Below, in pieces: positions 1-7,989 of a stretch of DNA of 41,362 bases. Both the position numbers and the translations under genes were made by a program. This DNA is from an uncultured Chthonomonas sp. (GTDB lineage Bacteria; Armatimonadota; Chthonomonadetes; Chthonomonadales; CAJBBX01), in the NCBI GenBank assembly GCA_903885605.1, contig CAISJD010000105.1, positions 1 through 41,362 of the forward strand. The letters are read 5' to 3'. The notes beneath the pieces were generated by a model. The model was not told the DNA's origin and searched no databases. It was given only the letters and a program-made list of their open reading frames with translations. Position 1 is the stretch's first letter; every line of letters begins with the position of its first letter.

Positions 1-1
1 C

Positions 2-109
2 CTGGCCGAGATCAGCGCGATGGACCCGCAGGAGCTGCTGGACCGCCGATACAAGCGCCTCCGTTCCTTCGGCGTCTTCTCCACCGTGGCGCCCGCAGAG
101 GGCGAGTAG
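2..109 (+). CDS. accA: C-terminal fragment, probable acetyl-CoA carboxylase carboxyltransferase subunit alpha
   Basis: Only the last 35 codons are in the window; the gene enters from the left edge and stops at TAG 107-109. The tail contains LDRRYKRLRSFGVFS, which resembles the end of AccA proteins, where a helix with an (E/D)xRYxKxRxxG pattern closes the chain. AccA with AccD transfers carboxyl from biotin to acetyl-CoA in fatty-acid synthesis. The esterase start codon follows 2 nt after this stop, so the two are probably cotranscribed. The call rests on a short tail only and could be wrong. Confidence 0.5.
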   Translation: MAEISAMDPQELLDRRYKRLRSFGVFSTVAPAEGE

Positions 110-111
110 CC

Positions 112-861
112 ATGGCCTTCTGCGATCTGCGCTACTTCAGCCAGGCGCTGCAGAAGCAGGCCGCCGCCAACGTCATCCTGCCCGACGCCGAGGCCGGACC
201 GGGGCCCTATCCCGTCCTCTACCTGTTGCACGGGCTCAGTGACGACCATACGATCTGGCACCGCCGCACCAGCATCGAGCGCTACGTAGCGGGCCTGCCG
301 CTCATCGTCGTGATGCCGGACGGCGGGCGCGGCTTCTACGCCGACGCTGTGCAGGGCTTTGCCTACGAGAGGGCCATCGCCTCAGACCTGGTGCAGCTCA
401 TTGACGACACATTCAGGACGCTGCCGACGCGCGAAGGGCGTGCGGTGGCCGGGCTCTCCATGGGCGGCTACGGCGCGGTTCGCTACGCGCTGAGGCGGCC
501 CGACCTCTTCTGCGCCGCCGTGAGCCACTCCGGCGCACTGCTCTTCGGGCATCGGCCGCTCCCAGGCGACGAGTCGGGCAACCCGGAGTTCGCGCGGATC
601 CTTGGCTCTTCGCCCGTCGGCGGGCCCAACGACCTCTGCGCGCTGGCGGCGGCCATAGGCCCGGACGAGCGGCCCGCCCTGCGCATCGACTGCGGCGTGG
701 ACGACTTCCTGCTGGAGGACAACCGCGCCTACCACGCGCACCTCGACGAGATCGGCTACCCGCACGAGTACGCCGAGTACCCCGGGGCGCACGACTGGGG
801 CTACTGGGACACCCACGTGCAGGAGACGTTGCGCTTCGTGATGGCCCGGCTGCGGGGATAG
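112..861 (+). CDS. Alpha/beta-hydrolase esterase, FrmB/tributyrin esterase type
   Basis: A 249-residue serine hydrolase of the esterase-D/putative esterase family. Visible features are the oxyanion-side LYLLHG at 36-41, the nucleophile elbow GLSMGG at 114-119 with Ser116, an acid in CGVDDF (Asp197 or Asp198) and the catalytic His227 in PGAHDWGYWD. This order and length match the S-formylglutathione hydrolase/tributyrin esterase group. There is no signal peptide, so it is probably cytoplasmic. Likely substrates are small acyl esters; formylglutathione is only one possibility. It starts 2 nt after the probable accA stop, so it should share that transcript. A GC hairpin at 922-937 could end the unit. 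Confidence 0.85.
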   Translation: MAFCDLRYFSQALQKQAAANVILPDAEAGPGPYPVLYLLHGLSDDHTIWHRRTSIERYVAGLPLIVVMPDGGRGFYADAVQGFAYERAIASDLVQLIDDTFRTLPTREGRAVAGLSMGGYGAVRYALRRPDLFCAAVSHSGALLFGHRPLPGDESGNPEFARILGSSPVGGPNDLCALAAAIGPDERPALRIDCGVDDFLLEDNRAYHAHLDEIGYPHEYAEYPGAHDWGYWDTHVQETLRFVMARLRG

Positions 862-921
862 GATAGGCTCCGGCCCGCGGCCTGCAACCGGTACGGCGGC
901 GTCTGCGTAGTTCCTTCCGTG

Positions 922-937
922 GCGCCCGCGGGGGCGC
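922..937 (+). terminator. GC hairpin after the esterase, candidate terminator
   Basis: Arms GCGCCC (922-927) and GGGCGC (932-937) form a perfect 6-bp stem with a GCGG loop, followed by TT. It lies 60 nt after the esterase stop and just before the TM2 gene. There is no U-tract, so termination is an inference from position and stability. Confidence 0.3.
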
Positions 938-964
938 TTACCGGCTAGTGGCCAGGAGGCATCT

Positions 965-1456
965 GTGTACTCGATCGTTGGCGCGGACGGGGCGGACTAC
1001 GGGCCGGTTGAGAGCGCGACCCTGGTGCAGTGGGCGCGCGAGGGGCGCGTGGTCGCCAAGACCACCGTGCTGGACCACGCCACGGGCAGGCGGTTCCTTG
1101 CCTGCGACCTGGCCGAACTTGCCCCCATCTTCGACGGCACCCTCGTCGCTGCCGGGCGCTCCGACCTGGGCCCGACGTACCGGGCGGCCCCGCCGGTGAT
1201 GGTGGAACCGATCCTGCCGCCCGCCATCCCACGCCGCCGCAACCGGATCGTCGCCGGCCTGCTGGGTGTCTTCCTCGGCGCCTGGGGCGTCCACCGCTTC
1301 TACCTCGGCTACACCAGCGTCGGCACCGCCATGCTCGTTCTGGGCCTCACGGGATGCGGGACCGTGGGCACGGCGATCTGGGGCTTCGTGGAGGGCGTCC
1401 TCTGCCTGCTCGGCGCCATGAACGACGCCGACGGCCAGCCCCTGCTCAACGGCTAG
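965..1456 (+). CDS. GYF-like / TM2 domain membrane protein
   Basis: A 163-residue protein with two parts. Residues 1-55 (MYSIVGADGADYGPVE, then LVQWAREGRV) have the GYF_2 layout: a short aromatic strand, a GPV turn and a helix for choosing a display element. Residues about 90-155 are a TM2 domain: a basic stretch, a first membrane helix (GLLGVFLGAWGVHRFYLG with the typical G-x-HRFYLG), then a second helix ending in DADGQ. The start is GTG 965, with AGGAGG at 954-959 at good spacing. GYF-TM2 fusions are common bacterial membrane proteins of unknown role. Its stop lies 6 nt from the stop of the convergent sugar permease; CTAGC/GCTAG (1453-1466) spans both stops. Confidence 0.85.
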   Translation: MYSIVGADGADYGPVESATLVQWAREGRVVAKTTVLDHATGRRFLACDLAELAPIFDGTLVAAGRSDLGPTYRAAPPVMVEPILPPAIPRRRNRIVAGLLGVFLGAWGVHRFYLGYTSVGTAMLVLGLTGCGTVGTAIWGFVEGVLCLLGAMNDADGQPLLNG

Positions 1457-1462
1457 CCCTCG

Positions 1463-2404
1463 CTAGGAGCTGTAGTAGACGTACTTGCCGGACGAGCGGA
1501 AGACGGCCAGCGTCGCCAGAACCACCACCACGAACATGAGCCATGCCATGGCGCACGCGTAGCCCATCTTGAAGAACTGGAACGCGTTCTGGAAGAGGTA
1601 CATGGGGTACATCATCGTGGAGTTCGCCGGGCCGCCCGTCCCGTTGGTCATCACCCAGGCCTGGGTGAAGTACTGGAACGATCCGATGAGCCCCATAACG
1701 AACATGAAGAGGAAGTAGGGGCTCACCATGGGCAGCGTCACGTGGCGGGTCTTCTGCCAGCCGCCCGCGCCGTCCAGTTCGGCGGCCTCGTAGAGCTCCT
1801 CGGGCACGCCCTGCAGGCCCGCCAGGAAGATCACCATGGAGTTGCCCACGCCCCATACGCTCATGAGGATCAGCGCGGGCTTGGACCAGTCCGGATCGGC
1901 CAGCCAGCCGATGGGCACCTTGATGCCGAGGCCGCCGATGAGCGTCTGAAGCCCAGACCACTGCAGCATCATGTTGACCAGGCCGTGCTGCGGGTTCAGG
2001 AGCCAGAGCCAGAGCACCGAGGAGGCAACCACCGGCACCACGGAGGGAACGTAGAAGATCGTGCGGAAGATCGTCTGCCCTTTCACCTTCTGGTTCAGCA
2101 GGAGAGCCAGCCCGAACGCGGTGATGATGCCCAGCGGCACGGCGATGACGCTGTAATAGAGCGTGTTGCCGATGGCCTCGTAGAGGAGGCCCTTGTGCAT
2201 CAGGTCGCGCCAGATGAGCTGGTAGTTGCCCGAGCCCACCCACTGCGGCGGCTTGAGCGCCGAGTAGGTGCAGAAGCTATAGTAGAGGGACGCAGCCAGC
2301 GGGTAGAGCGTGAGCCCCACGAGGCCGACGATGGCCGGCGCCGTGAAGAGCAGGCCGTTGAGGTGATGCTGACGCTCCATTCGACTGGCGGATCGAGATG
2401 ACAT
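1463..2404 (-). CDS. Carbohydrate ABC transporter permease, MalF/UgpA type
   Basis: A 313-residue integral membrane subunit of a CUT1-type sugar importer. It has about six hydrophobic segments, beginning with LLFTAPAIVGLVGLTLYPL, and the cytoplasmic EAA loop (ELYEAAELDGAGG followed by VTLPMVSPY) that docks on the ATPase. I took ATG 2404; ATG 2380, in frame 8 codons later, is equally possible, and neither has a clear Shine-Dalgarno. The frame stays open far upstream, but that part lies antisense to the glycyl radical enzyme and is not membrane-like. No MalG-type partner, binding protein or ATPase is in the window. It diverges from the glycyl radical enzyme gene, which suggests but does not prove shared carbon-source control. 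Confidence 0.88.
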   Translation of the reverse strand: MSSRSASRMERQHHLNGLLFTAPAIVGLVGLTLYPLAASLYYSFCTYSALKPPQWVGSGNYQLIWRDLMHKGLLYEAIGNTLYYSVIAVPLGIITAFGLALLLNQKVKGQTIFRTIFYVPSVVPVVASSVLWLWLLNPQHGLVNMMLQWSGLQTLIGGLGIKVPIGWLADPDWSKPALILMSVWGVGNSMVIFLAGLQGVPEELYEAAELDGAGGWQKTRHVTLPMVSPYFLFMFVMGLIGSFQYFTQAWVMTNGTGGPANSTMMYPMYLFQNAFQFFKMGYACAMAWLMFVVVVLATLAVFRSSGKYVYYSS

Positions 2405-2440
2405 GGATTTAGGTTCGTCGGGCAGTCCGGCGATTCCTCT

Positions 2441-2456
2441 TTCGACCGGCGCCGAA
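2441..2456. promoter_or_regulatory. Imperfect palindrome in the permease/GRE divergent gap, possible operator
   Basis: The gap between the two divergent starts is only 69 nt (2405-2473). It holds TTCGACCGGCGCCGAA, with TTCG/CGAA arms around a GC core. Its size and central position resemble LacI-type operators of catabolic genes. No clear -35/-10 pair is visible on either strand. Low confidence. Confidence 0.2.
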
Positions 2457-2473
2457 CGCTGGAGGCACGACTG

Positions 2474-4657
2474 GTGAATACGCCCCATCCCCTCTCCCGA
2501 CTGACTGAGCCGACCGACCGCGTCGCACGCCTTCGTGAGCACGCCCTGCGCACGGCCCACGACCCGGCGGCCTGGTCCGGCGACGAGGCCGACCTCGCCG
2601 AGGGGCAGGCCTGGCTGGCGTCGGCCGGTGAGCCCTCCTACATCGTGCGGCGTGGCATGCTGGCCGGGGGCATCTTGCGGCGGCTGGAGCCGGCCATCGG
2701 CGAGGATGAGCTCATCGTCGGCAGATACGCCCGGCGTGCGCTGGACGCCGACGAGGCGGCCTTCACGGCGCAGTGGCGCGACATGGGCCGCAAGTCGGCG
2801 CCCCAGGCGCAGGGGCAGCGTGCCCACATGGCCATCGACTACGAGCGCGTGCTGCAGGAGGGCATCTCGGGCGTGCGGGAGATCATCGCGCGGCAGCGGC
2901 GGGGCCTGCGCCTGACGGACCCGTCGGACCTGGCCAGGGAGTGCTTCTACCGGGGCGCGCTGGAGGCCCTCTCGGGCATGGAGGAGCTGTCCGGGCGCTA
3001 CGCCGACAGGGCGGAGGCCATGGCCGCCGACGAACCCGACCCTGTGCGAGCCGCCGAGCTGGAGGCGATCGCCGAACGGTGCCGCCGCGTGCCCGCCCAG
3101 CCGGCTCGGACCTTCGCCGAGGCCGTGCAGGCGGTGAGCTTCGTGACCTTCTGCCAGTGCGCCGGCAACCGGATGCTCCTCTTCCAGCTCGGCAGGCCGG
3201 ACCGGTACCTGCTCCCCTACTACCTCCGTGACCTGAGCGAGGGGCGCATCACTCCGGACGAGGCGCAGGAGTTGCTCGACTGCGTGGGCCTCATCCTGAG
3301 CGAGTACACCCCGCGCGGGCTGGCCGTGGGATGGATGTGCGGCGGCAGGGACTCCTCCGGCTCCGACGTGACCAACGACCTGACCTACATGATGGTCCAG
3401 TGCGCGTGGCACATCCGGCTACCGTACCCCGGCATCGGCATCTGCCGCACGTCAGACACGCCCGACGACCTGATGGAGATGGCATGCGGGGCCCTGGCGC
3501 GGGGTTGCTCGCACCCGGCCGTCTTCGGCGACGAGACCATCACCAGTGGCCTGCTGAGGGCCGGCCTGCCGCACCGCGACGCCTGCCAGTACGTCCACAG
3601 CACCTGCGTTGAGATCACGCCCGTGGCCATCAGCAACGTCTACGTGGCGAGTCCCTACTACAACCTGGGGCAGGCGCTGAACGACGTGCTGGGCGTGCCG
3701 CGCCCCGGCCGTGAGGCGGCTCCGCCCTGCCGCTGCACCGGCTTCGAGGAGCTCTTCGAGCGGCTCAAGGAGGCCATCGCCGCCGAGGTGGAGGTGGGTG
3801 TCCGCGACCAGAACATGGCGATGATGAGCCGCCACCTCTCGGGGGGCTACCCGCTCCTCTCCTGCTTCGTGAACGATTGCCTGCTCACGGGCAGGGACAT
3901 CGACCACGGCGGCGCGCGGGCGAACTGGGTCGAGTCGTCGTTCGTGGGGCTGGCCAATACGGTTGATGCGCTGGCCGCCATTCGCCGGGTGGTCTACCAG
4001 CACGCCGCAGTGACGACGGCCGAGTTACGCGACGCCCTGGCCGCGGACTTCGAGGGCCACGACCGTGTGCGAGCCCTGCTGGCCTCGGCGCCCAAGTACG
4101 GCAACGACATTGCCGAAGTCGACGCGCTGGCCGACGAGCTGACACGCTACCTTCACGACGTCTGCAGCCGCTACCGCACCTACTGGGGCGGAGCCGTCAT
4201 CGCCGGATTCTTCTGCTGGGTCATGCATGAGCATCTGGGCCGCCACACCGGCGCCACCGCGGACGGACGGGCGGCGGGGTACCCGTTTGCCGACGGCTCC
4301 GGTCCGGCACAGGGCCGCGAGCGTTCCGGCCCCACGGCCATGGTGCGCTCATCCACCTCGTGGAGCCACTGCGACATGCTCGGCGGCATCGCGGTGAATA
4401 TGCGGTTCCAGCGCACCGGCGACCCGGACGCCCTGGCCGCAGCCATGAAGCCGCTGATCGGGGCCTTCTGCTCCATGGGCGGGTTCGAGGCGCAGGTTAA
4501 CGTGGTCAGCCCCGACGTCCTGCGCGACGCGGTAGCGCATCCCGAGCGGCACCGCGACCTGGTGGTTCGCATCGCCGGCTACAGCGACTTCTTCGTGGGT
4601 CTGTCGCCGCAGATGCAGGCCGAGGTGATGGCGCGCACAGAGCTGGAGTGCTATTGA
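2474..4657 (+). CDS. Glycyl radical enzyme, pyruvate formate-lyase family
   Basis: A 727-residue member of the PFL/glycerol-dehydratase superfamily. The thiyl-radical Cys378 sits in STCVEI with Glu380, the C-x-E arrangement of GREs that act as dehydratases or lyases; PFL itself has Cys-Cys instead. The radical glycine is Gly702 in RIAGYSDFF, 26 residues from the end, followed by the usual LSPQMQAEVMARTE tail. Both radical sites are intact, so an active, oxygen-sensitive enzyme is expected. The start is GTG 2474 with GGAGG at 2461-2465. The radical-SAM activase is not adjacent. The divergent sugar permease suggests a carbohydrate or polyol substrate. Substrate unknown; this is probably not canonical PFL. 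Confidence 0.88.
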   Translation: MNTPHPLSRLTEPTDRVARLREHALRTAHDPAAWSGDEADLAEGQAWLASAGEPSYIVRRGMLAGGILRRLEPAIGEDELIVGRYARRALDADEAAFTAQWRDMGRKSAPQAQGQRAHMAIDYERVLQEGISGVREIIARQRRGLRLTDPSDLARECFYRGALEALSGMEELSGRYADRAEAMAADEPDPVRAAELEAIAERCRRVPAQPARTFAEAVQAVSFVTFCQCAGNRMLLFQLGRPDRYLLPYYLRDLSEGRITPDEAQELLDCVGLILSEYTPRGLAVGWMCGGRDSSGSDVTNDLTYMMVQCAWHIRLPYPGIGICRTSDTPDDLMEMACGALARGCSHPAVFGDETITSGLLRAGLPHRDACQYVHSTCVEITPVAISNVYVASPYYNLGQALNDVLGVPRPGREAAPPCRCTGFEELFERLKEAIAAEVEVGVRDQNMAMMSRHLSGGYPLLSCFVNDCLLTGRDIDHGGARANWVESSFVGLANTVDALAAIRRVVYQHAAVTTAELRDALAADFEGHDRVRALLASAPKYGNDIAEVDALADELTRYLHDVCSRYRTYWGGAVIAGFFCWVMHEHLGRHTGATADGRAAGYPFADGSGPAQGRERSGPTAMVRSSTSWSHCDMLGGIAVNMRFQRTGDPDALAAAMKPLIGAFCSMGGFEAQVNVVSPDVLRDAVAHPERHRDLVVRIAGYSDFFVGLSPQMQAEVMARTELECY

Positions 4658-4665
4658 CGGCGCCT

Positions 4666-5688
4666 CTAGATCGTCCGGCCCACCGCCTCCGCCACGGGGC
4701 GGCACTGCCGCACGAGGGCGTCGAACTGCTCGTGGGATAGGGCCTGGGCCGCGTCCTTGATCGCCTTGTCGGGGTGCTGGTGGACCTCGATCATCAGGGC
4801 GTCGGCCCCGCAGGCCACCGCGGCGCGGGACATGGCCGCCACCAGGCTCGACTTGCCCGTGCCGTGGCTCGGGTCGACCACCACGGGCAGGTGCGATAGC
4901 TGCTTCACGGCCGCCACGGCGCTCAGGTCCAGCGTGTTGCGGGTGTGCGTCTCGAAGGTCCGGATACCCCGCTCACAGAGCATGATGTCGTGGTTGCCCT
5001 CGAGGTAGATGTACTCGGCCGCCTGCAGCCACTCCTCGATCTTGGCCCACATGCCGCGCTTGAGCATGACCGGCTTGCTGGCCTTGCCCACCTCGCGCAG
5101 CAGGTCGTAGTTCTGCATATTGCGGGTGCCGATCTGCAGCATATCGGTGTAGCCGCAGACCATCTCTACGTTGCGCGGGTCCATGATCTCGGTGATGACG
5201 GCCAGGCCCGTCTCGTCGGCGGCGGCGCGGAGGATCTTCAGCCCCTCCTCGCCGAGGCCCTGGAAGGAGTAGGGCGAGGTGCAGGGCTTGTAGGCCCCGC
5301 CGCGCAGGACCGTGGCGCCGGATGCCTTGATGGCCTGCGCCGTGGCCAGCGTCAGCGGGTAGTCCTCCACCGTGCATGGGCCGGCCATGAGGCAAATCTG
5401 CGGTCCGCCGATGGTGGCCGGGCCCACGGTGATGCTGGTGCTCTCCGGCTTCCAGTCGCGGCTGACGAACTTGTATGGTCGGACGATGGCGATGACGCGC
5501 TCGACGCACTCCAGCCGCTCCAACTGCTCGATGTACCGCTGCTTGTCCGTATCAGGCACGCCCACGGCGCCGATGACGGTCCGCTCGGTGCCGTAGATGG
5601 GATGGACCCCGTAGCCCCAGTCCGTGATGCGCTGCTCGACGTCGGCCACCTGCTCACGGGTGCTGTGAGCCGCCATTACGATGATCAC
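4666..5688 (-). CDS. aroF: 3-deoxy-7-phosphoheptulonate synthase (DAHP synthase, type I beta)
   Basis: A 340-residue enzyme that condenses phosphoenolpyruvate and erythrose 4-phosphate, the first step of the shikimate pathway. Residues 1-70 form the N-terminal regulatory (ferredoxin-like/ACT-like) domain. The barrel begins near residue 90 and contains MAGPC (metal Cys105), [15 protein letters not shown] for PEP/E4P binding, the KRG loop, DPSHGTGK and [11 protein letters not shown] with the other metal ligands. This is the Thermotoga/Bacillus type with a fused N-terminal domain. Its ATG overlaps the hisC stop by 4 nt, so it is translationally coupled and second in a hisC-aroF operon. It converges on the GRE gene with an 8-nt gap. 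Confidence 0.95.
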   Translation of the reverse strand: MIIVMAAHSTREQVADVEQRITDWGYGVHPIYGTERTVIGAVGVPDTDKQRYIEQLERLECVERVIAIVRPYKFVSRDWKPESTSITVGPATIGGPQICLMAGPCTVEDYPLTLATAQAIKASGATVLRGGAYKPCTSPYSFQGLGEEGLKILRAAADETGLAVITEIMDPRNVEMVCGYTDMLQIGTRNMQNYDLLREVGKASKPVMLKRGMWAKIEEWLQAAEYIYLEGNHDIMLCERGIRTFETHTRNTLDLSAVAAVKQLSHLPVVVDPSHGTGKSSLVAAMSRAAVACGADALMIEVHQHPDKAIKDAAQALSHEQFDALVRQCRPVAEAVGRTI

Positions 5689-6794
5689 TTGCCCAGCACC
5701 TCCCGGAGCGCCGCCAGGCAGCGCTCGTTCTGTTCAGCGGTCCCCACGGTGATCCGCATGTGCGTGTCGGCGCCGAAGATGTCGCCCGTGCGGAGGATCA
5801 CGCCGCGCCTCAGCATCTCCTGGAAGACGGGGCGGCAGGGGACGCCGATGTCCACCCATACGAAGTTCGCGTGGGTCTCGGTGGCCTCCAAGCCCATCTC
5901 GCCGAACGCGCGCGCCAACTCGGCCTTGCCCGCCTCGTTCGTGGCCAGCGAACGGCGGACGTGCTCGTCGCTCTCCAGGGCGGCGATGCCGGCGGCCTGC
6001 GCCAGGACGCTCACGTTGAAGGGTTCGCGCACGCGCTCCAGCTCGGCGGCGATGTCGGGCCGCGCGATGCCGTAGCCCAGGCGGACGCCGGCGAGGCCGT
6101 GGATCTTGGAGAAGGTCCGAAGCCCCAGCACGTTGCGCCCCTCGCGGATGTAGTCCAGCGAGGTGGGGTAGCCGGGGTCGTCGACGTACTCGGCATAGGC
6201 CTCGTCCAGCACCAAGATGGCGCGCTCGGGCAGCCGGTCCATGAGGCGCTCCAGCTCGCGGCGGCGCACGATGGTCCCGGTGGGGTTGTTGGGGTTGGCG
6301 ATGAATACGAGGCGCGTGCGGTCGGTGATCCGGTCGGCCATGGCCTCCAGATCGAACGTCCAGTCGCGTAGCGGGACCTCCACCAGTTCGCACCGGTTCA
6401 GGATCGCGCACGTGCGGTAGAGCACAAAGGTCGGAGCGCCGGTGAGCACCTGGTCGTCGGGCGTCAGGAACGCCAGCCCGGCCACGTGAATCACCTCATC
6501 GGAGCCATTGCCGAAGGAGAGTTGCCCGCCGTCGATGCCCAGATGGACGGCGACGGCCCTCCGCAGGTCGTGGCACGAGCCCTCGGGGTAGAGGTGGACC
6601 CCGGCGGCGGCCTGCCGGATCGCCTCGACGGCGGCCGGAGAGGGTCCGAGCGGGTTCTCGTTCGACGCCAGCTTGGTGACGGACGAGAGGCCCAGTTCGC
6701 GCTTCACTGCCTCGATGGGCTTGCCTGGCTGGTAGGGGACCAGGCTGCGGATGTGCTCCGCGACCTCGATCCGCTGCCGAATATCCTTACTCAT
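5685..6794 (-). CDS. hisC: Histidinol-phosphate / aromatic aminotransferase
   Basis: A 369-residue fold-type I PLP aminotransferase. Visible motifs are ASNENPLGPSP at the substrate-binding N-terminus, ANPNNPTG at 166-173, DEAYAEY with Asp197, and the Schiff-base Lys230 in TFSKIHGLAGVRLGYG. This is a standard HisC. No other his gene is in the window and the coupled partner is aroF, so transamination of aromatic keto acids (prephenate or phenylpyruvate), as known for some HisC proteins, is a real alternative or second role. The start ATG 6794 has GAGGAG just upstream on the minus strand. It is first gene of the operon and diverges from argF across a 146-bp gap. Confidence 0.92.
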   Translation of the reverse strand: MSKDIRQRIEVAEHIRSLVPYQPGKPIEAVKRELGLSSVTKLASNENPLGPSPAAVEAIRQAAAGVHLYPEGSCHDLRRAVAVHLGIDGGQLSFGNGSDEVIHVAGLAFLTPDDQVLTGAPTFVLYRTCAILNRCELVEVPLRDWTFDLEAMADRITDRTRLVFIANPNNPTGTIVRRRELERLMDRLPERAILVLDEAYAEYVDDPGYPTSLDYIREGRNVLGLRTFSKIHGLAGVRLGYGIARPDIAAELERVREPFNVSVLAQAAGIAALESDEHVRRSLATNEAGKAELARAFGEMGLEATETHANFVWVDIGVPCRPVFQEMLRRGVILRTGDIFGADTHMRITVGTAEQNERCLAALREVLGK

Positions 6795-6857
6795 TGGGGT
6801 CTCCTCGGCCGGCTAGGGCAACTAGTGTACCTTGGCCCTCCGCAGCCGTCCGGGACC

Positions 6858-6919
6858 GGCCCGCCGCTCCGGGCCCTGTTGTGTAGCACAATATAGGGTC
6901 GAAAACCGGCCTGAGGCCG
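6858..6919. promoter_or_regulatory. Three inverted repeats in the hisC/argF divergent region
   Basis: Three short perfect inverted repeats sit in the 146-bp gap: GGCCCG/CGGGCC (6858-6863/6870-6875), TTGTG-TAG-CACAA (6879-6891) and CGGCC-TGA-GGCCG (6907-6919, just before the argF Shine-Dalgarno). The AT-rich middle one is in the right place for an operator controlling one or both operons. None matches an ArgR box (TGAAT...ATTCA). No convincing -35/-10 was found. The role is inferred. Confidence 0.25.
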
Positions 6920-6940
6920 TAAGTGACAGGAGCGACACGC

Positions 6941-7915
6941 ATGAACATCGCCGATGCCAGGGACCTGGTAGCGCAGGACGTGCTGGGGTTGAAGGGCACG
7001 AGTCTCCTCTCCATCCGGGATTGGAGCCGTCAGCAGGTCACGGCCGCGCTGGAGCTGGCCGACTGCTACGCCCGTAACAGGCGTTCCGTGGAGACCGTGG
7101 TGGACTGGCAGGGGCGTAGGGCCGTGGCGATGATCTTCGAGAAGGCCTCGTTGCGGACCCGCGTGACCTTCGATCTGGCGACCCGTGAGCTGGGCGGAAT
7201 GCCCGTGGCCCTGGGGCCCGCCGAGGTGGGACTGGGCACCCGCGAGGAGCCCGGTGACGTGGCCCGCAACCTGGCCCGGTGGGTCGACGGCATCGTGGCG
7301 CGCGTCTACAAGCACGAGATGCTCGTGGCCATGCGCGACGCCTGCGGTGCGCCGGTGGTGAACGCCCTGAGCGATCAGGAGCACCCCTGCCAGGCGCTGG
7401 CCGACGCCCTGACGCTGATCCAGCACAAGGGCTCCATGGAGGGCCTCACCGTGGCGTGGGTGGGCGACGGCAACAACGTCCTCCACTCGCTGATGCTCGT
7501 CTCGGTGCTGCTGGGCGCCCGCGTCCGTGCGGCCTGCCCGGCCGGCTACGAGCCGCACGAGTGCATCGTGGCCGCGGCGCAGAGCCTTGCGGGCCGTCCC
7601 GACGCCGTCTCCGTGACGTCCGACCCGCTGGAGGCCGTGCAGGGCGCCGACGCCATCTACACCGATGTCTGGACCAGCATGGGCCAGGAGGCCGAGGCCG
7701 AGGTGCGGCGCGGCGTCTTCAGCCGCTACCAGGTGAACCAGCGCCTCATGGATGCCGCCGGGCCGCAGGCTCTCTTCATGCACTGCATGCCCGCGCACCG
7801 CGGTGACGAGGTCACCTCCGAGGTGCTGGACGGCCCCGCCTCCGTGGCGCTGGACCAGGCCGAGAACCGCCTGCACGCCCAGAAGGCCGTGCTGAGCCTT
7901 CTCATCGGCGCATAG
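6941..7915 (+). CDS. argF: Ornithine carbamoyltransferase
   Basis: A 324-residue transcarbamylase that makes citrulline from ornithine and carbamoyl phosphate. The carbamoyl-phosphate loop is EKASLRTR (68-74, the SxRTR motif) and HPCQ at 148-151. The ornithine side is DVWTSMG (242-248) and MHCMPAHRG, with Cys282 in the HCxP motif. I chose ATG 6941, which has AGGAG at 6928-6932 with 8-nt spacing. GTG 6923 upstream in frame would add six residues but lies before that Shine-Dalgarno. It is the first gene of argF-argG-argH and diverges from hisC. Cytoplasmic; a catabolic role is unlikely given argG and argH next to it. Confidence 0.95.
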   Translation: MNIADARDLVAQDVLGLKGTSLLSIRDWSRQQVTAALELADCYARNRRSVETVVDWQGRRAVAMIFEKASLRTRVTFDLATRELGGMPVALGPAEVGLGTREEPGDVARNLARWVDGIVARVYKHEMLVAMRDACGAPVVNALSDQEHPCQALADALTLIQHKGSMEGLTVAWVGDGNNVLHSLMLVSVLLGARVRAACPAGYEPHECIVAAAQSLAGRPDAVSVTSDPLEAVQGADAIYTDVWTSMGQEAEAEVRRGVFSRYQVNQRLMDAAGPQALFMHCMPAHRGDEVTSEVLDGPASVALDQAENRLHAQKAVLSLLIGA

Positions 7916-7989
7916 GCTGCGGCGCCCTTCGATTTGATATGACCCGCGGCGCCCCGCTCCGTCTGGCGGGGTCCGCTCAGGAGAACGCA

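Noticed and set aside
1453-1466. CTAGC/GCTAG hairpin spanning the TM2 and permease stop codons as a bidirectional terminator
   Set aside because: Only a 5-bp stem with no U-tract, and much of the match follows from the two stop codons themselves.
2405-3412. Upstream extension of the minus-strand sugar permease to 649 residues
   Set aside because: The extra part is antisense to the glycyl radical enzyme, is not hydrophobic and resembles no transporter; permeases of this class are near 300 residues.
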